A DNA stretch of 64,000 nucleotides from Stygiobacter sp. RIFOXYC2_FULL_38_25 (GCA_001803165.1 MHAZ01000003.1:1-64000); one strand, 5' to 3'; positions 9,120 through 17,029 are shown, numbered from the stretch's first letter. The notes: generated by a model from the sequence alone, not told the origin. A program made the numbers and translations.

Positions 9120-10912
9120 AACTCCCCTTTTTCAATTTTAATTTTTATTTCCAATTTAGTTCCATCAAGCTCAAATGCTTTTTTCCAGTTGCTCATGGCT
9201 TTCTTTTTATCGCCCATCTTAAAATACACATCGCCAAGATGATCAACCAGAGTAGCGTTTTCTAATTCCATCTTTACGGCTTCTTCAATACTTTCTTTAG
9301 CTTTTTTATAATCGCCAAGTTTATAATAAATCCAGCCAATCGTATCAAGATAAGATGAATTCTTCGGCTCAGTTTCGATAGCTTTCTTTGCCATCTTTAA
9401 TGCGTCTTGCAACTTAATTCCGCGGTCGGCCCAAGAGTAAGCAAGATTATTCAGAATCAGCACGTTTGCAGAATCAATCTTAAGCGCGTGTGCGTAGAGC
9501 GAATCCGACAAAGAATAGTTCTTGTTTGTTTCGTGAATGAGAGCAGTTACACTTAACACTTGCAGATTATTCGGATCGTATTGAAGCGCTTTATTAAGAA
9601 CGATTAAAGCCTCTTCATCTTGCTGAAGCTGATTTAGCGTGTAACCAAGCGCGCCAAGAGCATTTACATCCTTTGGATTGAGGTTCAACGCACGCTTCAA
9701 AATTTCTTTCGCTTTCTCGTGATCATTATTTTGCGAGAGTGCCAAACCATAAATCAAATTAATCGGGAAATTATTTGGAAATTTCTGCACAGCTTGATCC
9801 ATAAAACGAATAACATCTTTATATTTGCGCGAATCAAACAAAAGCCCGCCCATTCTGACCCAAACATCCGGATTCCACTCGGCAAGCTGAGTTGCTTCTT
9901 CAAAATATTTTATTGCAGCAGCTTCATCATTCCGGCGTATCGCAATCTCACCAAGATAAGATTTCACTTGCCAGTCGGTTGTGTCTTTATTTATCTGCTC
10001 GAATACACTCTTAGCCAATAACAGATTGGAAGAATCTTTTTCCGCCGCAGATAGATAAGATAGACCAACTCTAATTTTATTTTCGAACGGAATTGATTTA
10101 TCCTTAACCAACTTCATGTACTCACCAAGCGCTTGTTTCATTTCCCCCTTTTGAACAAGAGCAATACCTTTGAACTCGACAAGATTTAGATCATCCGGAA
10201 AACTGGCTAAAGATTCATCTATCAGCAAAATAGCTTTATCAAACTTCTTAGTCTTGATGTAAGAGTCTATCAATACTTTTTGCAGATTTAAGTCAGTCGG
10301 ATTTAGTTTCAACAATTCTTCAACTGTGGAAATTGTCGCGTCAATGTTTCCGAGTCTTTCATTCAGATCAACAATGTGGACAAGAACTGTCCACTCCGGA
10401 CCAATTATATCAACAACTTTTTTATAAAGAGCCAACGCTTCGGAAGGACGTTTGGCTTCCGAAATTTGCGCAAGATTGAAGTAAGCAGTTATGTTAGTCG
10501 AATCAAGCGCGAGAACCGCACGATAAACTACGTCGGATGAATCGGGGAAATGTGAGGCATCATAAATGGAACCAAGCAGAAGCAAGTATTCCACGTTGCG
10601 GTGGTCTCCTTCAACTGAAAGTTTAGAGTATCCCAGCGCAGAGCCAAGTTTATTTATCTTAAAATAATTCTTTGTAAGTGTGTAAGAAATTCCCGGCTGA
10701 GGATCGAGGCTGTAGGCTTCTGTGTAACGCTTAATTGCGTCTGTTAGCTGTCCCTTTAACTCGAAAACCGAGCCTTCGATAAAAGCGGCTTGTGCAGCTT
10801 TTTTTAGATCAAGCGGACGAATAACTTTCGTTTGATCCTTCACTACAGCTTCTTCAGTGCTGCACGCGCTTAAGGCTAAAGCGGCTAACAATATCAGTAT
10901 GGCTTTCTTCAT
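9116..10912 (-). CDS. TPR-repeat lipoprotein
   Basis: 598 aa; lipoprotein signal MKKAILILLAALALSAC, then roughly a dozen or more tetratricopeptide repeats spanning nearly the whole mature protein (e.g. A-L-G-Y-T-L-N-Q-L-Q-Q-D-E-E-A, YLDTIGWIYYKLGDYKKAKE). TPR arrays are protein-binding scaffolds; anchored to the inner face of the outer membrane it probably organises envelope assembly with its two downstream partners. Start supported by AAGAG 5 nt upstream. First gene of the TPR-DUF4292-EnvC operon; the repeat-rich gap at 10913-11137 lies upstream. Confidence 0.85.
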   Translation of the reverse strand: MKKAILILLAALALSACSTEEAVVKDQTKVIRPLDLKKAAQAAFIEGSVFELKGQLTDAIKRYTEAYSLDPQPGISYTLTKNYFKINKLGSALGYSKLSVEGDHRNVEYLLLLGSIYDASHFPDSSDVVYRAVLALDSTNITAYFNLAQISEAKRPSEALALYKKVVDIIGPEWTVLVHIVDLNERLGNIDATISTVEELLKLNPTDLNLQKVLIDSYIKTKKFDKAILLIDESLASFPDDLNLVEFKGIALVQKGEMKQALGEYMKLVKDKSIPFENKIRVGLSYLSAAEKDSSNLLLAKSVFEQINKDTTDWQVKSYLGEIAIRRNDEAAAIKYFEEATQLAEWNPDVWVRMGGLLFDSRKYKDVIRFMDQAVQKFPNNFPINLIYGLALSQNNDHEKAKEILKRALNLNPKDVNALGALGYTLNQLQQDEEALIVLNKALQYDPNNLQVLSVTALIHETNKNYSLSDSLYAHALKIDSANVLILNNLAYSWADRGIKLQDALKMAKKAIETEPKNSSYLDTIGWIYYKLGDYKKAKESIEEAVKMELENATLVDHLGDVYFKMGDKKKAMSNWKKAFELDGTKLEIKIKIEKGEL

Positions 10913-10944
10913 CTTACTCTTTATTCGCTAATTCACCGATGCTT

Positions 10945-11062
10945 GTCCGAAGGACTACTTCGTAACATCGCGGGTTACAATTTTTTATGATGAACGTCGA
11001 GTATTAAATACTCAACCTAATTTAAAAAAGCCCTTTCCTTTGGGAAGGGTGGGGATGGGCTC
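10945..11062 (+). repeat. Mosaic repeat, copy A (pair of inverted copy at 13238-13352)
   Basis: Contains in order GTCCGAAGGACT, CGCGGGTTACAATTTT, TCGAGTATTAAATACTC (a hairpin) and AAGCCCTTTCC...GGGATGGGCT. The same blocks occur in reverse orientation at 13238-13352. The AAGCCCTTCCC part (11028-11062) is an imperfect hairpin also found at 38871-38965, so the element is built of smaller repeat units. It fills most of the gap 10913-11137 between divergent genes. Confidence 0.8.
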
Positions 11063-11113
11063 TTATTTTGTGGCAAAAAATAGTTCTAAACGCTTTTAAT
11101 CACAAGGGTAAGA

Positions 11114-11145
11114 ATTGATGCGTCTGCGGCAATTCTCTATCTTTG
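11114..11145 (+). promoter_or_regulatory. Bacteroidota-type promoter for the ATP-grasp gene
   Basis: ATTG (11114-11117), exactly 20 nt, TATCTTTG (11138-11145). Expected transcription start near 11152, leaving a leader of about 12 nt before ATG 11164. The in-frame TTG at 11143 is part of the -7 box and not a start. Confidence 0.6.
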
Positions 11146-11163
11146 CATAAAATTCTAGGCACA

Positions 11164-12063
11164 ATGCGGCATTTCGATTTAGCAATAGCTTATACTTGGG
11201 AATATGATGAAGAGTTTATCGAACTGATCGAGAAAATTTTTCAATCAGAAGGATATACCACTTTTTTAATTAAGCCCACTAATTACGAAGAGGTAATCCA
11301 TCTTCTTGAAACTCGTAAGCTTTATTTCTCTGCTTATCTCGACCGCGCTTCCGATGAGGATCCGGCATTCATGCCGATAGCTCAAATTCTTCAGCGGAGA
11401 AAAAGTTACATCATTAATCCATACCAACGTGTAAACGAATCAGTTGATAAAGCCATCATACATAAACGGCTTCAGCAAAAAAGATTCCGCCTACCAAAAA
11501 CGTTTATTCTTCCGGCTTTCGATCATGATTTTCGCCCTCATATTAATCCGGCTGATTTAGATTTCTTAAAGCGCCCGTTCATTATCAAGCCCTCTTATTT
11601 TAGCGGCGGTGGACAAGGTGTAATAAAAAACGCCGAAACACTTGATGAAATAAGACGCGAACGCATTAAGAGTCCAACCGAAAAATACTTAGTACAAGAA
11701 ATAATTCATCCCAAAAGAATTCACGGTAGGCGCGCTTGGTTCCGTGTCATTTGGGCATTTGATCAAGCCATTCCAACTTGGTGGGATGATCACACGCATA
11801 TCTACTTCCCGGTAACAAGAAAAGATTTAGAGAAGTACAATCTTACTGCTTTGAAGAAAATAACAGCACGCGTTGCTAAACTTACCGGACTCGATTACTT
11901 CTCGTCTGAAATCGCGATAACAAAAGATCACACTTTTTATTTGATTGATTACGTAAATGATCAGTGCGATATGAGGCTCAAATCAAATCATCCCGACGGT
12001 GTGCCTGACGTACTTGTAAAGCAGTTCGTTCAAAGAATGCTAGCCAAAGTTGCTTCGCTTTGA
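11164..12063 (+). CDS. ATP-grasp superfamily protein (RimK/ligase-like)
   Basis: 299 aa, soluble. An N-terminal Rossmann-like half (DLAIAYTWEYDEEFIELIEKIF) is followed by an ATP-grasp fold: Lys in FIIKPS, glycine loop SGGGQGV, hinge YLVQEII, and a C-terminal metal-binding strand IDYVNDQCDMR. ATP-grasp enzymes join a carboxylate to an amine or thiol through an acyl phosphate; the substrate here is unknown and no partner gene is adjacent. The last metal-site residues are Asp/Asn/Asp, slightly unusual. It lies inside the segment bounded by the inverted repeats, convergent with rsgA. Confidence 0.75.
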   Translation: MRHFDLAIAYTWEYDEEFIELIEKIFQSEGYTTFLIKPTNYEEVIHLLETRKLYFSAYLDRASDEDPAFMPIAQILQRRKSYIINPYQRVNESVDKAIIHKRLQQKRFRLPKTFILPAFDHDFRPHINPADLDFLKRPFIIKPSYFSGGGQGVIKNAETLDEIRRERIKSPTEKYLVQEIIHPKRIHGRRAWFRVIWAFDQAIPTWWDDHTHIYFPVTRKDLEKYNLTALKKITARVAKLTGLDYFSSEIAITKDHTFYLIDYVNDQCDMRLKSNHPDGVPDVLVKQFVQRMLAKVASL

Positions 12064-12093
12064 TTGCGTCTTAGCGTCTTTGCGAGAAATTAT
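12062..12093. repeat. Fragment of a GCGTCTTTGCGAGAAA-type dispersed repeat
   Basis: Between the ATP-grasp stop and the rsgA stop, GATTGCGTCTTAGCGTCTTTGCGAG holds two direct GCGTCTT units. Similar units are widespread non-coding repeats in Bacteroidota and other phyla. Only a fragment is present. Confidence 0.45.
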
Positions 12094-12096
12094 CTT

Positions 12097-13050
12097 TCAG
12101 AAGTTCATATCGTCTTCAATAGATTCAAGTATGTTCAAGTAGCTCACATACCTTTCCGGATTGATCAACTCATCTTCAACAGCTTTAATTACAGCGCAGC
12201 CCGGCTCATGTTTGTGAGTGCACGTGTTAAACTTACATTCATTGATAAACTCATCAAAATCCTTAAAAAAATGTCCGAGGTCTTCTTCACGAATTCCGTA
12301 AGGATCAATTTCACGTATGCCCGGTGTGTCAATAACTTTTGTATTCTTGTCAATGTTCATTAATAAACTGGTAACAGTTGTATGCTTCCCTTTAGAAGAA
12401 AAATCGCTAACCTCGCCGGTTTTAAGTTTTAGGTGAGGGTAAATCCAATTTAGCAAAGATGATTTACCAACGCCGGAATGCCCCCAAACCAAACTGGTTT
12501 TTCCATCGAAGACTTTGTGAAGTTGCTCTGCACCAATATTTTCCTTTACGCTGGATTCAACAACTTCATAACCAATCGAACGGTAGAGAGAAGAATATTC
12601 TTTGTAGTTCTCCTCTTCGTCAAGATCAGTTTTATTTATGATGATGCAGCAATTAATGTGCGAGCTTTCGCCGGCCACGATAAATCTATCAATCGCGCGG
12701 TTATTAAACTTTGGATTCTTGCAACTGCTTACGATTACAAGGTTATCTATGTTAGCTGCAATTTTTTGTTCTAATCTTTCGCCGCGTGTGCCGGAGCCTT
12801 TTATGCTCGGAGCTTTACGGGAGATATGATTTACACGCGGCAAAACTTCTTCAATTACACCACTGCCGTCATGATTCATTTCGTAGCGGACATTATCGCC
12901 AACTATAGCAATGTCAATTTCGTAAAGCTTATCGCGTTTCAAATTGAACTCTTTCTGAAACTTACCCCGTAACGAACAACGAACTTTTTTGCCGTGTTCA
13001 TCGTAGAGATAATAATCTTTACTTTCTATCTTGTAGATAATTCCTTGAAT
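12097..13050 (-). CDS. rsgA: Ribosome biogenesis GTPase RsgA
   Basis: Circularly permuted GTPase that checks 30S subunit maturation. An N-terminal OB fold (RCSLRGKF) is followed by G4 NKTD, G1 GHSGVGKSSLLN, G3 DTPGIRE, and a C-terminal zinc site with Cys/His (C-x4-C-x-H-x6-C). No ATG exists near the 5' end. The frame runs to a TTG at 13083, but that TTG is inside an exact promoter -7 box. A strong ribosome site AAAGGAG (13057-13063) stands 6 nt before an ATT codon at 13050, and starting there gives (M)QGIIYKI, aligning with the usual M-x-G-x-V/I start of RsgA. I therefore propose an ATT start; TTG 13083 is the alternative. Confidence 0.93.
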   Translation of the reverse strand: MQGIIYKIESKDYYLYDEHGKKVRCSLRGKFQKEFNLKRDKLYEIDIAIVGDNVRYEMNHDGSGVIEEVLPRVNHISRKAPSIKGSGTRGERLEQKIAANIDNLVIVSSCKNPKFNNRAIDRFIVAGESSHINCCIIINKTDLDEEENYKEYSSLYRSIGYEVVESSVKENIGAEQLHKVFDGKTSLVWGHSGVGKSSLLNWIYPHLKLKTGEVSDFSSKGKHTTVTSLLMNIDKNTKVIDTPGIREIDPYGIREEDLGHFFKDFDEFINECKFNTCTHKHEPGCAVIKAVEDELINPERYVSYLNILESIEDDMNF

Positions 13051-13080
13051 TGGCAGCTCCTTTAGCTTTAAAAACCATTT

Positions 13081-13112
13081 CAAAGATACGCGGCTAGTAC
13101 AGTGTAGTCAAT
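13081..13112 (-). promoter_or_regulatory. Bacteroidota-type promoter for rsgA
   Basis: On the minus strand ATTG (13109-13112), 20 nt, TATCTTTG (13081-13088): the same three parts and spacing as the promoter of the convergent ATP-grasp gene. Transcription should begin near 13074, downstream of the TTG at 13083. Confidence 0.6.
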
Positions 13113-13237
13113 TTGGATTTTTTGGATTTTGGGCATAGGATTTTGGATTTGCTTTCATGAACTTGACAAAGTTACCTTCTAAAGTTAACTTGCAAAAAGT
13201 AAAAGGGGTATTTATGCTTTCCAAAATTAGAATAAGA
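13113..13237. other. Gene-free A+T-rich segment upstream of rsgA
   Basis: Part of a 400-bp stretch (13051-13451) without a convincing gene. 13113-13158 has four loose copies of a GGATTTT motif. The rest shows no coding signal; the open frames here run through the repeat at 13238-13352 and are not gene-like. Confidence 0.4.
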
Positions 13238-13352
13238 AAAGCCCATCCCTCCCTAAGGAGTCCTTCGGACAACCCTTCCCGAAGGGAAGGGCTTTATATA
13301 AACCTGGCAAAGTATTTTATACTCGACCTTCGTCATAAAATTGTAACCCGCG
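13238..13352 (-). repeat. Mosaic repeat, copy B (inverted relative to 10945-11062)
   Basis: Read on the minus strand it repeats the blocks of copy A: GCGGGTTACAATTTTATGA, GTCGAGTATAAAATACT, AAGCCCTTCCC, GGGATGGGCTT. It differs by an 18-bp insert (TTGTCCGAAGGACTCCTT region) placed between the last two blocks, a block that in copy A lies at the opposite end. The pair encloses the ATP-grasp gene and rsgA. Confidence 0.8.
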
Positions 13353-13451
13353 ACGCAATCGCTTGGGAATTTGAGATTAAATTCATTTCCAATCATTTTT
13401 ATTTTATAAATTAATTTGTAATGAAGTTCTAGATAAAACAAGAGATTATTG

Positions 13452-13739
13452 ATGCATATTGCCGAACTGAGAAATAAAAAAGAAGACATTCTAAAATTAG
13501 CTTACATTTTCGGTGTAAAAGAAATTCGGGTTTTTGGCTCCGTTGCGAGAAACGAACAGAATGATAACAGCGATATTGATTTATTGGTTGAAATGGAGAA
13601 GAACAAATCATTATTTGACCGGCTCGATTTCAAGCATGAAATAGAACAACTGCTACAACAGAAAGTTGATGTTATTTCTATTAAAGCAATACGGGGCAGA
13701 TTAAAAGAAAACATACTTAAGGAATCCCTTCCTTTATGA
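13452..13739 (+). CDS. mntA: MntA-type nucleotidyltransferase antitoxin
   Basis: 95-aa minimal nucleotidyltransferase: GSVARNE (GSxARxE) and SDIDLLVE (the two metal-binding Asp) are complete. In HepT/MntA modules this enzyme neutralises the HEPN ribonuclease HepT by adding AMP to it. The start is the ATG at 13452; a TTG immediately before it is also in frame. Its stop overlaps the start of a HepT-like frame by 4 bp (ATGA), the usual arrangement, but that partner is truncated. Whether the lone antitoxin still does anything is unknown. Confidence 0.85.
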   Translation: MHIAELRNKKEDILKLAYIFGVKEIRVFGSVARNEQNDNSDIDLLVEMEKNKSLFDRLDFKHEIEQLLQQKVDVISIKAIRGRLKENILKESLPL

Positions 13740-13822
13740 GAAACGATATTGAGTGGCTTAGAGATATACTAGATGCAATTGGACAAATTGAAAATTCTTT
13801 TATTTTTTTCAAAATAGCTTAA
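13736..13822 (+). pseudogene. hepT: Truncated HepT (HEPN-domain toxin) remnant
   Basis: Frame of 28 codons starting in the ATGA overlap with mntA. It begins MRNDIEWLRDILDAIGQIE, which fits the conserved HepT N-terminus (R-x-D-x-x-x-L-x-D-I-L-x-A-I-x-x-I-E), then meets TAA at 13820. A full HepT has roughly 110 or more residues including the RNase motif R-x4-6-H, which is absent here. The next gene begins 38 nt later, so most of the toxin has been deleted. The assignment rests on position and a short but characteristic motif. Confidence 0.7.
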
Positions 13823-13859
13823 ATTACATAGTACTAACAATTTAATTTATAGGTGAAGC

Positions 13860-14072
13860 GTGGAATTAAAACCTAATTACGTTATAAATGAAGATGGACA
13901 AAAAATATATGCTGTTGTTCCAATAGATGAATACAATAAGTTTATTAAAGAATCGAGAAAGAATAAACGGAAAATTGAGGAACTTGAGGAACAATTAGAT
14001 ATCAAGTTTGCACAGAAGGCAGTTAAAAAAAATGAAGATGTATTGAATTTTATCCCGCAAAATTATGTATAA
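13860..14072 (+). CDS. Type II antitoxin, Phd/YefM-like
   Basis: 70 aa with GTG start (ribosome site AGGTGA 3 nt before). The N-terminal NYVINEDGQKIYAVVPIDEYNKF follows the pattern of Phd/YefM-fold antitoxins (short strands then x-PIxEYxxL helix); the C-terminal half is a charged helix likely to wrap the toxin. It overlaps the RelE-like gene by 8 bp, the classical antitoxin-toxin order. It probably represses its own promoter, but no operator could be assigned with certainty. Confidence 0.8.
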   Translation: MELKPNYVINEDGQKIYAVVPIDEYNKFIKESRKNKRKIEELEEQLDIKFAQKAVKKNEDVLNFIPQNYV

Positions 14073-14316
14073 GATTCAGATTCTGAAATCAGCTGATAAG
14101 ACTTTAAGAAATGTAGCGCGAAAAGAGAGAGTAAAGATTGTTGAACAGATTAGTCAACTTGCAGAAAACCCAAGACCATTTGGTTGTAAAAAACTTAGAG
14201 GTACCGAGTTTTACAGGATTAGGATTGGTGATTATAGAGTAATCTATAAAATTGAAGATGAGGTATTGTTGATTCTAGTGATACGTATTGGTCACAGAAA
14301 AGATATTTATAAATAG
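14065..14316 (+). CDS. RelE/ParE-family toxin (probable mRNA interferase)
   Basis: 83 aa. KKLRG-x-EFYRIRIGDYRVIYKI and VIRIGHRKDIYK are the hallmark core and C-terminus of RelE/YoeB/YafQ-like ribosome-dependent endoribonucleases; basic residues Lys/Arg in the core and the final Arg-x-x-x-x-Tyr are present. The complete length and intact motifs suggest a functional toxin. Translationally coupled to its antitoxin (8-bp overlap). With the broken HepT/MntA pair next door, this marks a small toxin-antitoxin patch. Confidence 0.88.
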   Translation: MYKIQILKSADKTLRNVARKERVKIVEQISQLAENPRPFGCKKLRGTEFYRIRIGDYRVIYKIEDEVLLILVIRIGHRKDIYK

Positions 14317-14411
14317 TTCCGGAGGAATTAGGAAAGAAATTTTGTTACTAAATAATTAACGCAGCCATTTCATTGTTCTTTCTTGAAAACTGGCAATTTA
14401 CTATACTTAAT

Positions 14412-14442
14412 AAAAAAAGCGCCTTCTATGTGGCGCTTTTTT
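14412..14442. terminator. Bidirectional terminator
   Basis: AAAAAAAGCGCC, an 8-nt loop, GGCGCTTTTTT: a G+C-rich stem with A and T runs on both sides, lying between the convergent relE-like and OmpP1-like genes. Confidence 0.8.
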
Positions 14443-14463
14443 GTAGTCAATCAAAAGTAAGGA

Positions 14464-15909
14464 TTAAAAATTAAATTTAATTGAGGTGGTTAAGTTACTA
14501 GCAGTTATTTGCTGAAGTGTTCTGCTAACGCCGCTTCCATAATTATCGCCAAAATCATCCCACCAACCATAAGCGTAACCAATGTTTAACTGCATTCCTT
14601 TAGCAAGATTATATCCAATACCGGCTGTGATAAACTTTTTATCATACTCACTTGGATCATCTTTGAAAGCTGAAGGCATGTACATAAATCCGCCGCGTAC
14701 AGCTAAACCAAGATTTGTAAAAACATATTCTCCACCGGCGTTTATGTTTATTACAGATCTCATCAACTCTTTGATGTCTCTATTCTTATCATCGCGGGCA
14801 ATTCCGTCAAATCCGGAAGAGAATTCCATAGAAGAAAAATCAATTAGTTTTACTTCTCCGGATAATGTAAAATTCTTTTCTCCAAAAGAAGCTCCGGCAG
14901 AATATTCAGCAGGCGCCTTCACATCGTACTCAATTTTACTATCCGAATATTCTGAATCCCAAATCATTCCAGTACCAAAAACACTTCTACCGGAAACGCT
15001 ATACGTTTCCTTAATAGTAAATGTTCTTGGAAGGCGAATTGTAAAACCAACATTTACTAACTCATTAACTTTTGCAATCAAACCAAGTTTCAAATCCCAA
15101 CCGGCGATATCCCACGCAATTTTATCTGTAGTAGTAAATGATTGAAAATCCGCGGATTTTGGCTCAAGTGGATCGAGCAATAAATTTGCGCCGTATTTGT
15201 CCTTTGAATCTTCTTCGGTATAAATTCTAGTTCTATTGAATGTACCACTTAGCAAATTTAATGTGGCGCCAACAAAAACATCTTTTTCAACTTCTAATGC
15301 GCCGGATAAATACCAGCTGTTGATTCCGCCATCACTCGAAATTTTACCGCTCTGATTAAGATTGCCGTTTATCCTTGTAGTATCATACAAGTACTTATTG
15401 GTATTATCGTAAACTGGATAACTGAGCGCGAGATTGTAAGCTAAATCTTCGTTGTAATTTGTTAAGTCTTGAATCATAGAATTGTTACTAAAATTAAACC
15501 CGGAAAAACTAAGAACTCTATTAAAGTTCTTCTGTTGATTAAATCCAATTGCTAAAGCCATGCTTCCTTGTATTGTTGGAACCGGAAGTATTACTCCAGC
15601 TTCATTCAGATTGGTAGATGACTGATCAGCATTGTAGAGATTATTAAAAAGTGTTGCACCATTTTTATTGCTATTGTAATCCAGACTTAGATCAAACTGA
15701 GCTTTCTTTGTAAAGGCAATTGCCGCAGGATTAAATTGAGATGATGAAACTCCACTTGAACGGGAAATGAAAGCATTTCCCATTCCTAATGCTTTCGCGT
15801 TTAGAGAAATTCCGCTCTCGCTTAATCTTAATGCATCATTAAAATTTTGAGCTAAGGTAGTGCAGCTTATCAAAGCCAAAACGAGTAATAACTTAAATCC
15901 TTTTTCCAT
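14464..15909 (-). CDS. OmpP1/FadL-family outer-membrane transporter
   Basis: 481 aa: signal peptide (KLLLVLALISCTTLAQ), then A-L-G-M-G-N-A-F-I...NPAAIAF, the N-terminal hatch signature of OmpP1/FadL/TodX proteins, then alternating beta strands to a final FKF-type aromatic terminus (SIKFNF). FadL-like barrels pass hydrophobic compounds across the outer membrane; the substrate is unknown. The start is ATG 15909 with ribosome site GAGGGGA; an ATG at 15945 in frame is weaker and would spoil the signal peptide. Lies 38 bp after the Tyr/Ser-rich lipoprotein gene, same strand, so probably cotranscribed. Confidence 0.85.
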   Translation of the reverse strand: MEKGFKLLLVLALISCTTLAQNFNDALRLSESGISLNAKALGMGNAFISRSSGVSSSQFNPAAIAFTKKAQFDLSLDYNSNKNGATLFNNLYNADQSSTNLNEAGVILPVPTIQGSMALAIGFNQQKNFNRVLSFSGFNFSNNSMIQDLTNYNEDLAYNLALSYPVYDNTNKYLYDTTRINGNLNQSGKISSDGGINSWYLSGALEVEKDVFVGATLNLLSGTFNRTRIYTEEDSKDKYGANLLLDPLEPKSADFQSFTTTDKIAWDIAGWDLKLGLIAKVNELVNVGFTIRLPRTFTIKETYSVSGRSVFGTGMIWDSEYSDSKIEYDVKAPAEYSAGASFGEKNFTLSGEVKLIDFSSMEFSSGFDGIARDDKNRDIKELMRSVININAGGEYVFTNLGLAVRGGFMYMPSAFKDDPSEYDKKFITAGIGYNLAKGMQLNIGYAYGWWDDFGDNYGSGVSRTLQQITASNLTTSIKFNF

Positions 15910-15947
15910 GTTCCCCTCGCTGATTATTAGTTTGAGTAATTTCATTT

Positions 15948-16895
15948 TTATCTGCTCCTTCCGCCGCCATCTCTTGAACTAGAACCGGAACCGCTAGAGC
16001 TGGACCCGCTTGAACTTGACCCACTTGAACGAGAACCGCCGCCACTATTACCGGAATTTGATGGGGGTGAGTAGCTTGGTGATGAACTACCGCTCTCACG
16101 TCTTGGAGCGTAACTGCCTTGATAAGATCTTTCTCTTCCTTGTGATGAACTGCCGGAACTACCTCGACTAGGTCTGGAGACTTCACTTCTACCGGAACTA
16201 CTGCGTTCTCGAGGTCTTGCTTCTGAAGACTTTCTACCGGATGAATTAGAAGGCGATTGTTTAGAAACACGGGATCCGCTTTGGCTACCATCATTACTTC
16301 TACCCACTCTTGTTCTGCTTAGATCAACTTCATTTGCCCGGTCGTTTCTATTTCTATCGCTGTATGAGGCAGATGGACGGCCAGTTCTATCGCCAGAGCG
16401 GGAACTTGTATAGCCGTTTCTTTCTCCCGTGGCTTTATCTCTTAAACGAGATGCAACATTGTTTCTGTACTTTGAATAGTATGGCCCGTAGTTATTATTC
16501 CAGTAGTTTCCATAGTAAGGCCAGTTATTATAAACGTGAGGACCGTAATAACCCCAAGGATAGTAATATCCGCCGGCTAAGTAACCGTAATTTCCGTAGT
16601 ACGTGTAGCCGTACCAGTCAGTCCACCAATAGTTATTGTACCAAGGACCATAATTATATCCTAAATACAAAGAAGGTACATAACCGAAAAGAAATCTCCT
16701 GTAGCCGTAATTTCTATAGTCATCATAATAGTAATCATCTTGTTCATTGTACGCTAAAGAATCATCTTCAGCATATTCTTCCTCCCCTTGTTCTGCATAC
16801 TGCGGATAGTCACGTTCATATACAGCAATTTGCGTGTAACAACCTCCCAGCCATAGCAGCGGGATGATCAACAATAATTTAGTTAATGATTTCAT
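15948..16895 (-). CDS. Low-complexity lipoprotein: acidic/Tyr-rich head, Ser/Arg/Gly-rich tail
   Basis: 315 aa, not a family I can name. Lipoprotein signal LLWLGGC. Residues about 25-60 are acidic, about 60-145 are extraordinarily rich in Tyr, Trp, Asn and Gly (YYGNYG, YYYPWGYYGP), and from about 150 to the end the protein is almost only Ser, Arg, Gly, Pro and Asp, finishing in poly-Ser/Gly. It is likely disordered and surface-exposed; adhesive or matrix functions are possible but unproven. Start supported by GAGG about 10 nt upstream. Upstream of the OmpP1-like gene, in the same direction. The G+C- and serine-rich tail generates long spurious open frames on the other strand. Confidence 0.75.
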   Translation of the reverse strand: MKSLTKLLLIIPLLWLGGCYTQIAVYERDYPQYAEQGEEEYAEDDSLAYNEQDDYYYDDYRNYGYRRFLFGYVPSLYLGYNYGPWYNNYWWTDWYGYTYYGNYGYLAGGYYYPWGYYGPHVYNNWPYYGNYWNNNYGPYYSKYRNNVASRLRDKATGERNGYTSSRSGDRTGRPSASYSDRNRNDRANEVDLSRTRVGRSNDGSQSGSRVSKQSPSNSSGRKSSEARPRERSSSGRSEVSRPSRGSSGSSSQGRERSYQGSYAPRRESGSSSPSYSPPSNSGNSGGGSRSSGSSSSGSSSSGSGSSSRDGGGRSR

Positions 16896-17029
16896 GGCTA
16901 CACCTCAATGAGTTTTAACTTGTTGTTCAAAAATTATACCTAAAAAATGTCTTAAAGAAGTGCAAAAAGTGATTCGGAATGATGGTGTGTCTATTTGTGT
17001 AAACTGGTTTGTTCAATTAATAAGACAGT

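Noticed and set aside
13157-13414. 85-aa open frame (+) upstream of mntA
   Set aside because: It reads through the mosaic repeat copy B and has repeat-derived peptides (PSRREGLY); no ribosome site or homology.
14582-15145. 187-aa open frame antisense to the OmpP1-like gene
   Set aside because: Lies wholly inside a well-supported barrel gene, with no ribosome site and no recognisable motif.
15893-16294. 133-aa open frame overlapping the Ser-rich lipoprotein gene in another frame
   Set aside because: Composition (Val/Gln/His repeats) is a by-product of the serine/arginine codon runs; no start signal; overlaps a better-supported gene.
16310-16867. 185-aa open frame antisense to the Tyr-rich lipoprotein
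   Set aside because: Mirror of a low-complexity coding region; no independent evidence.
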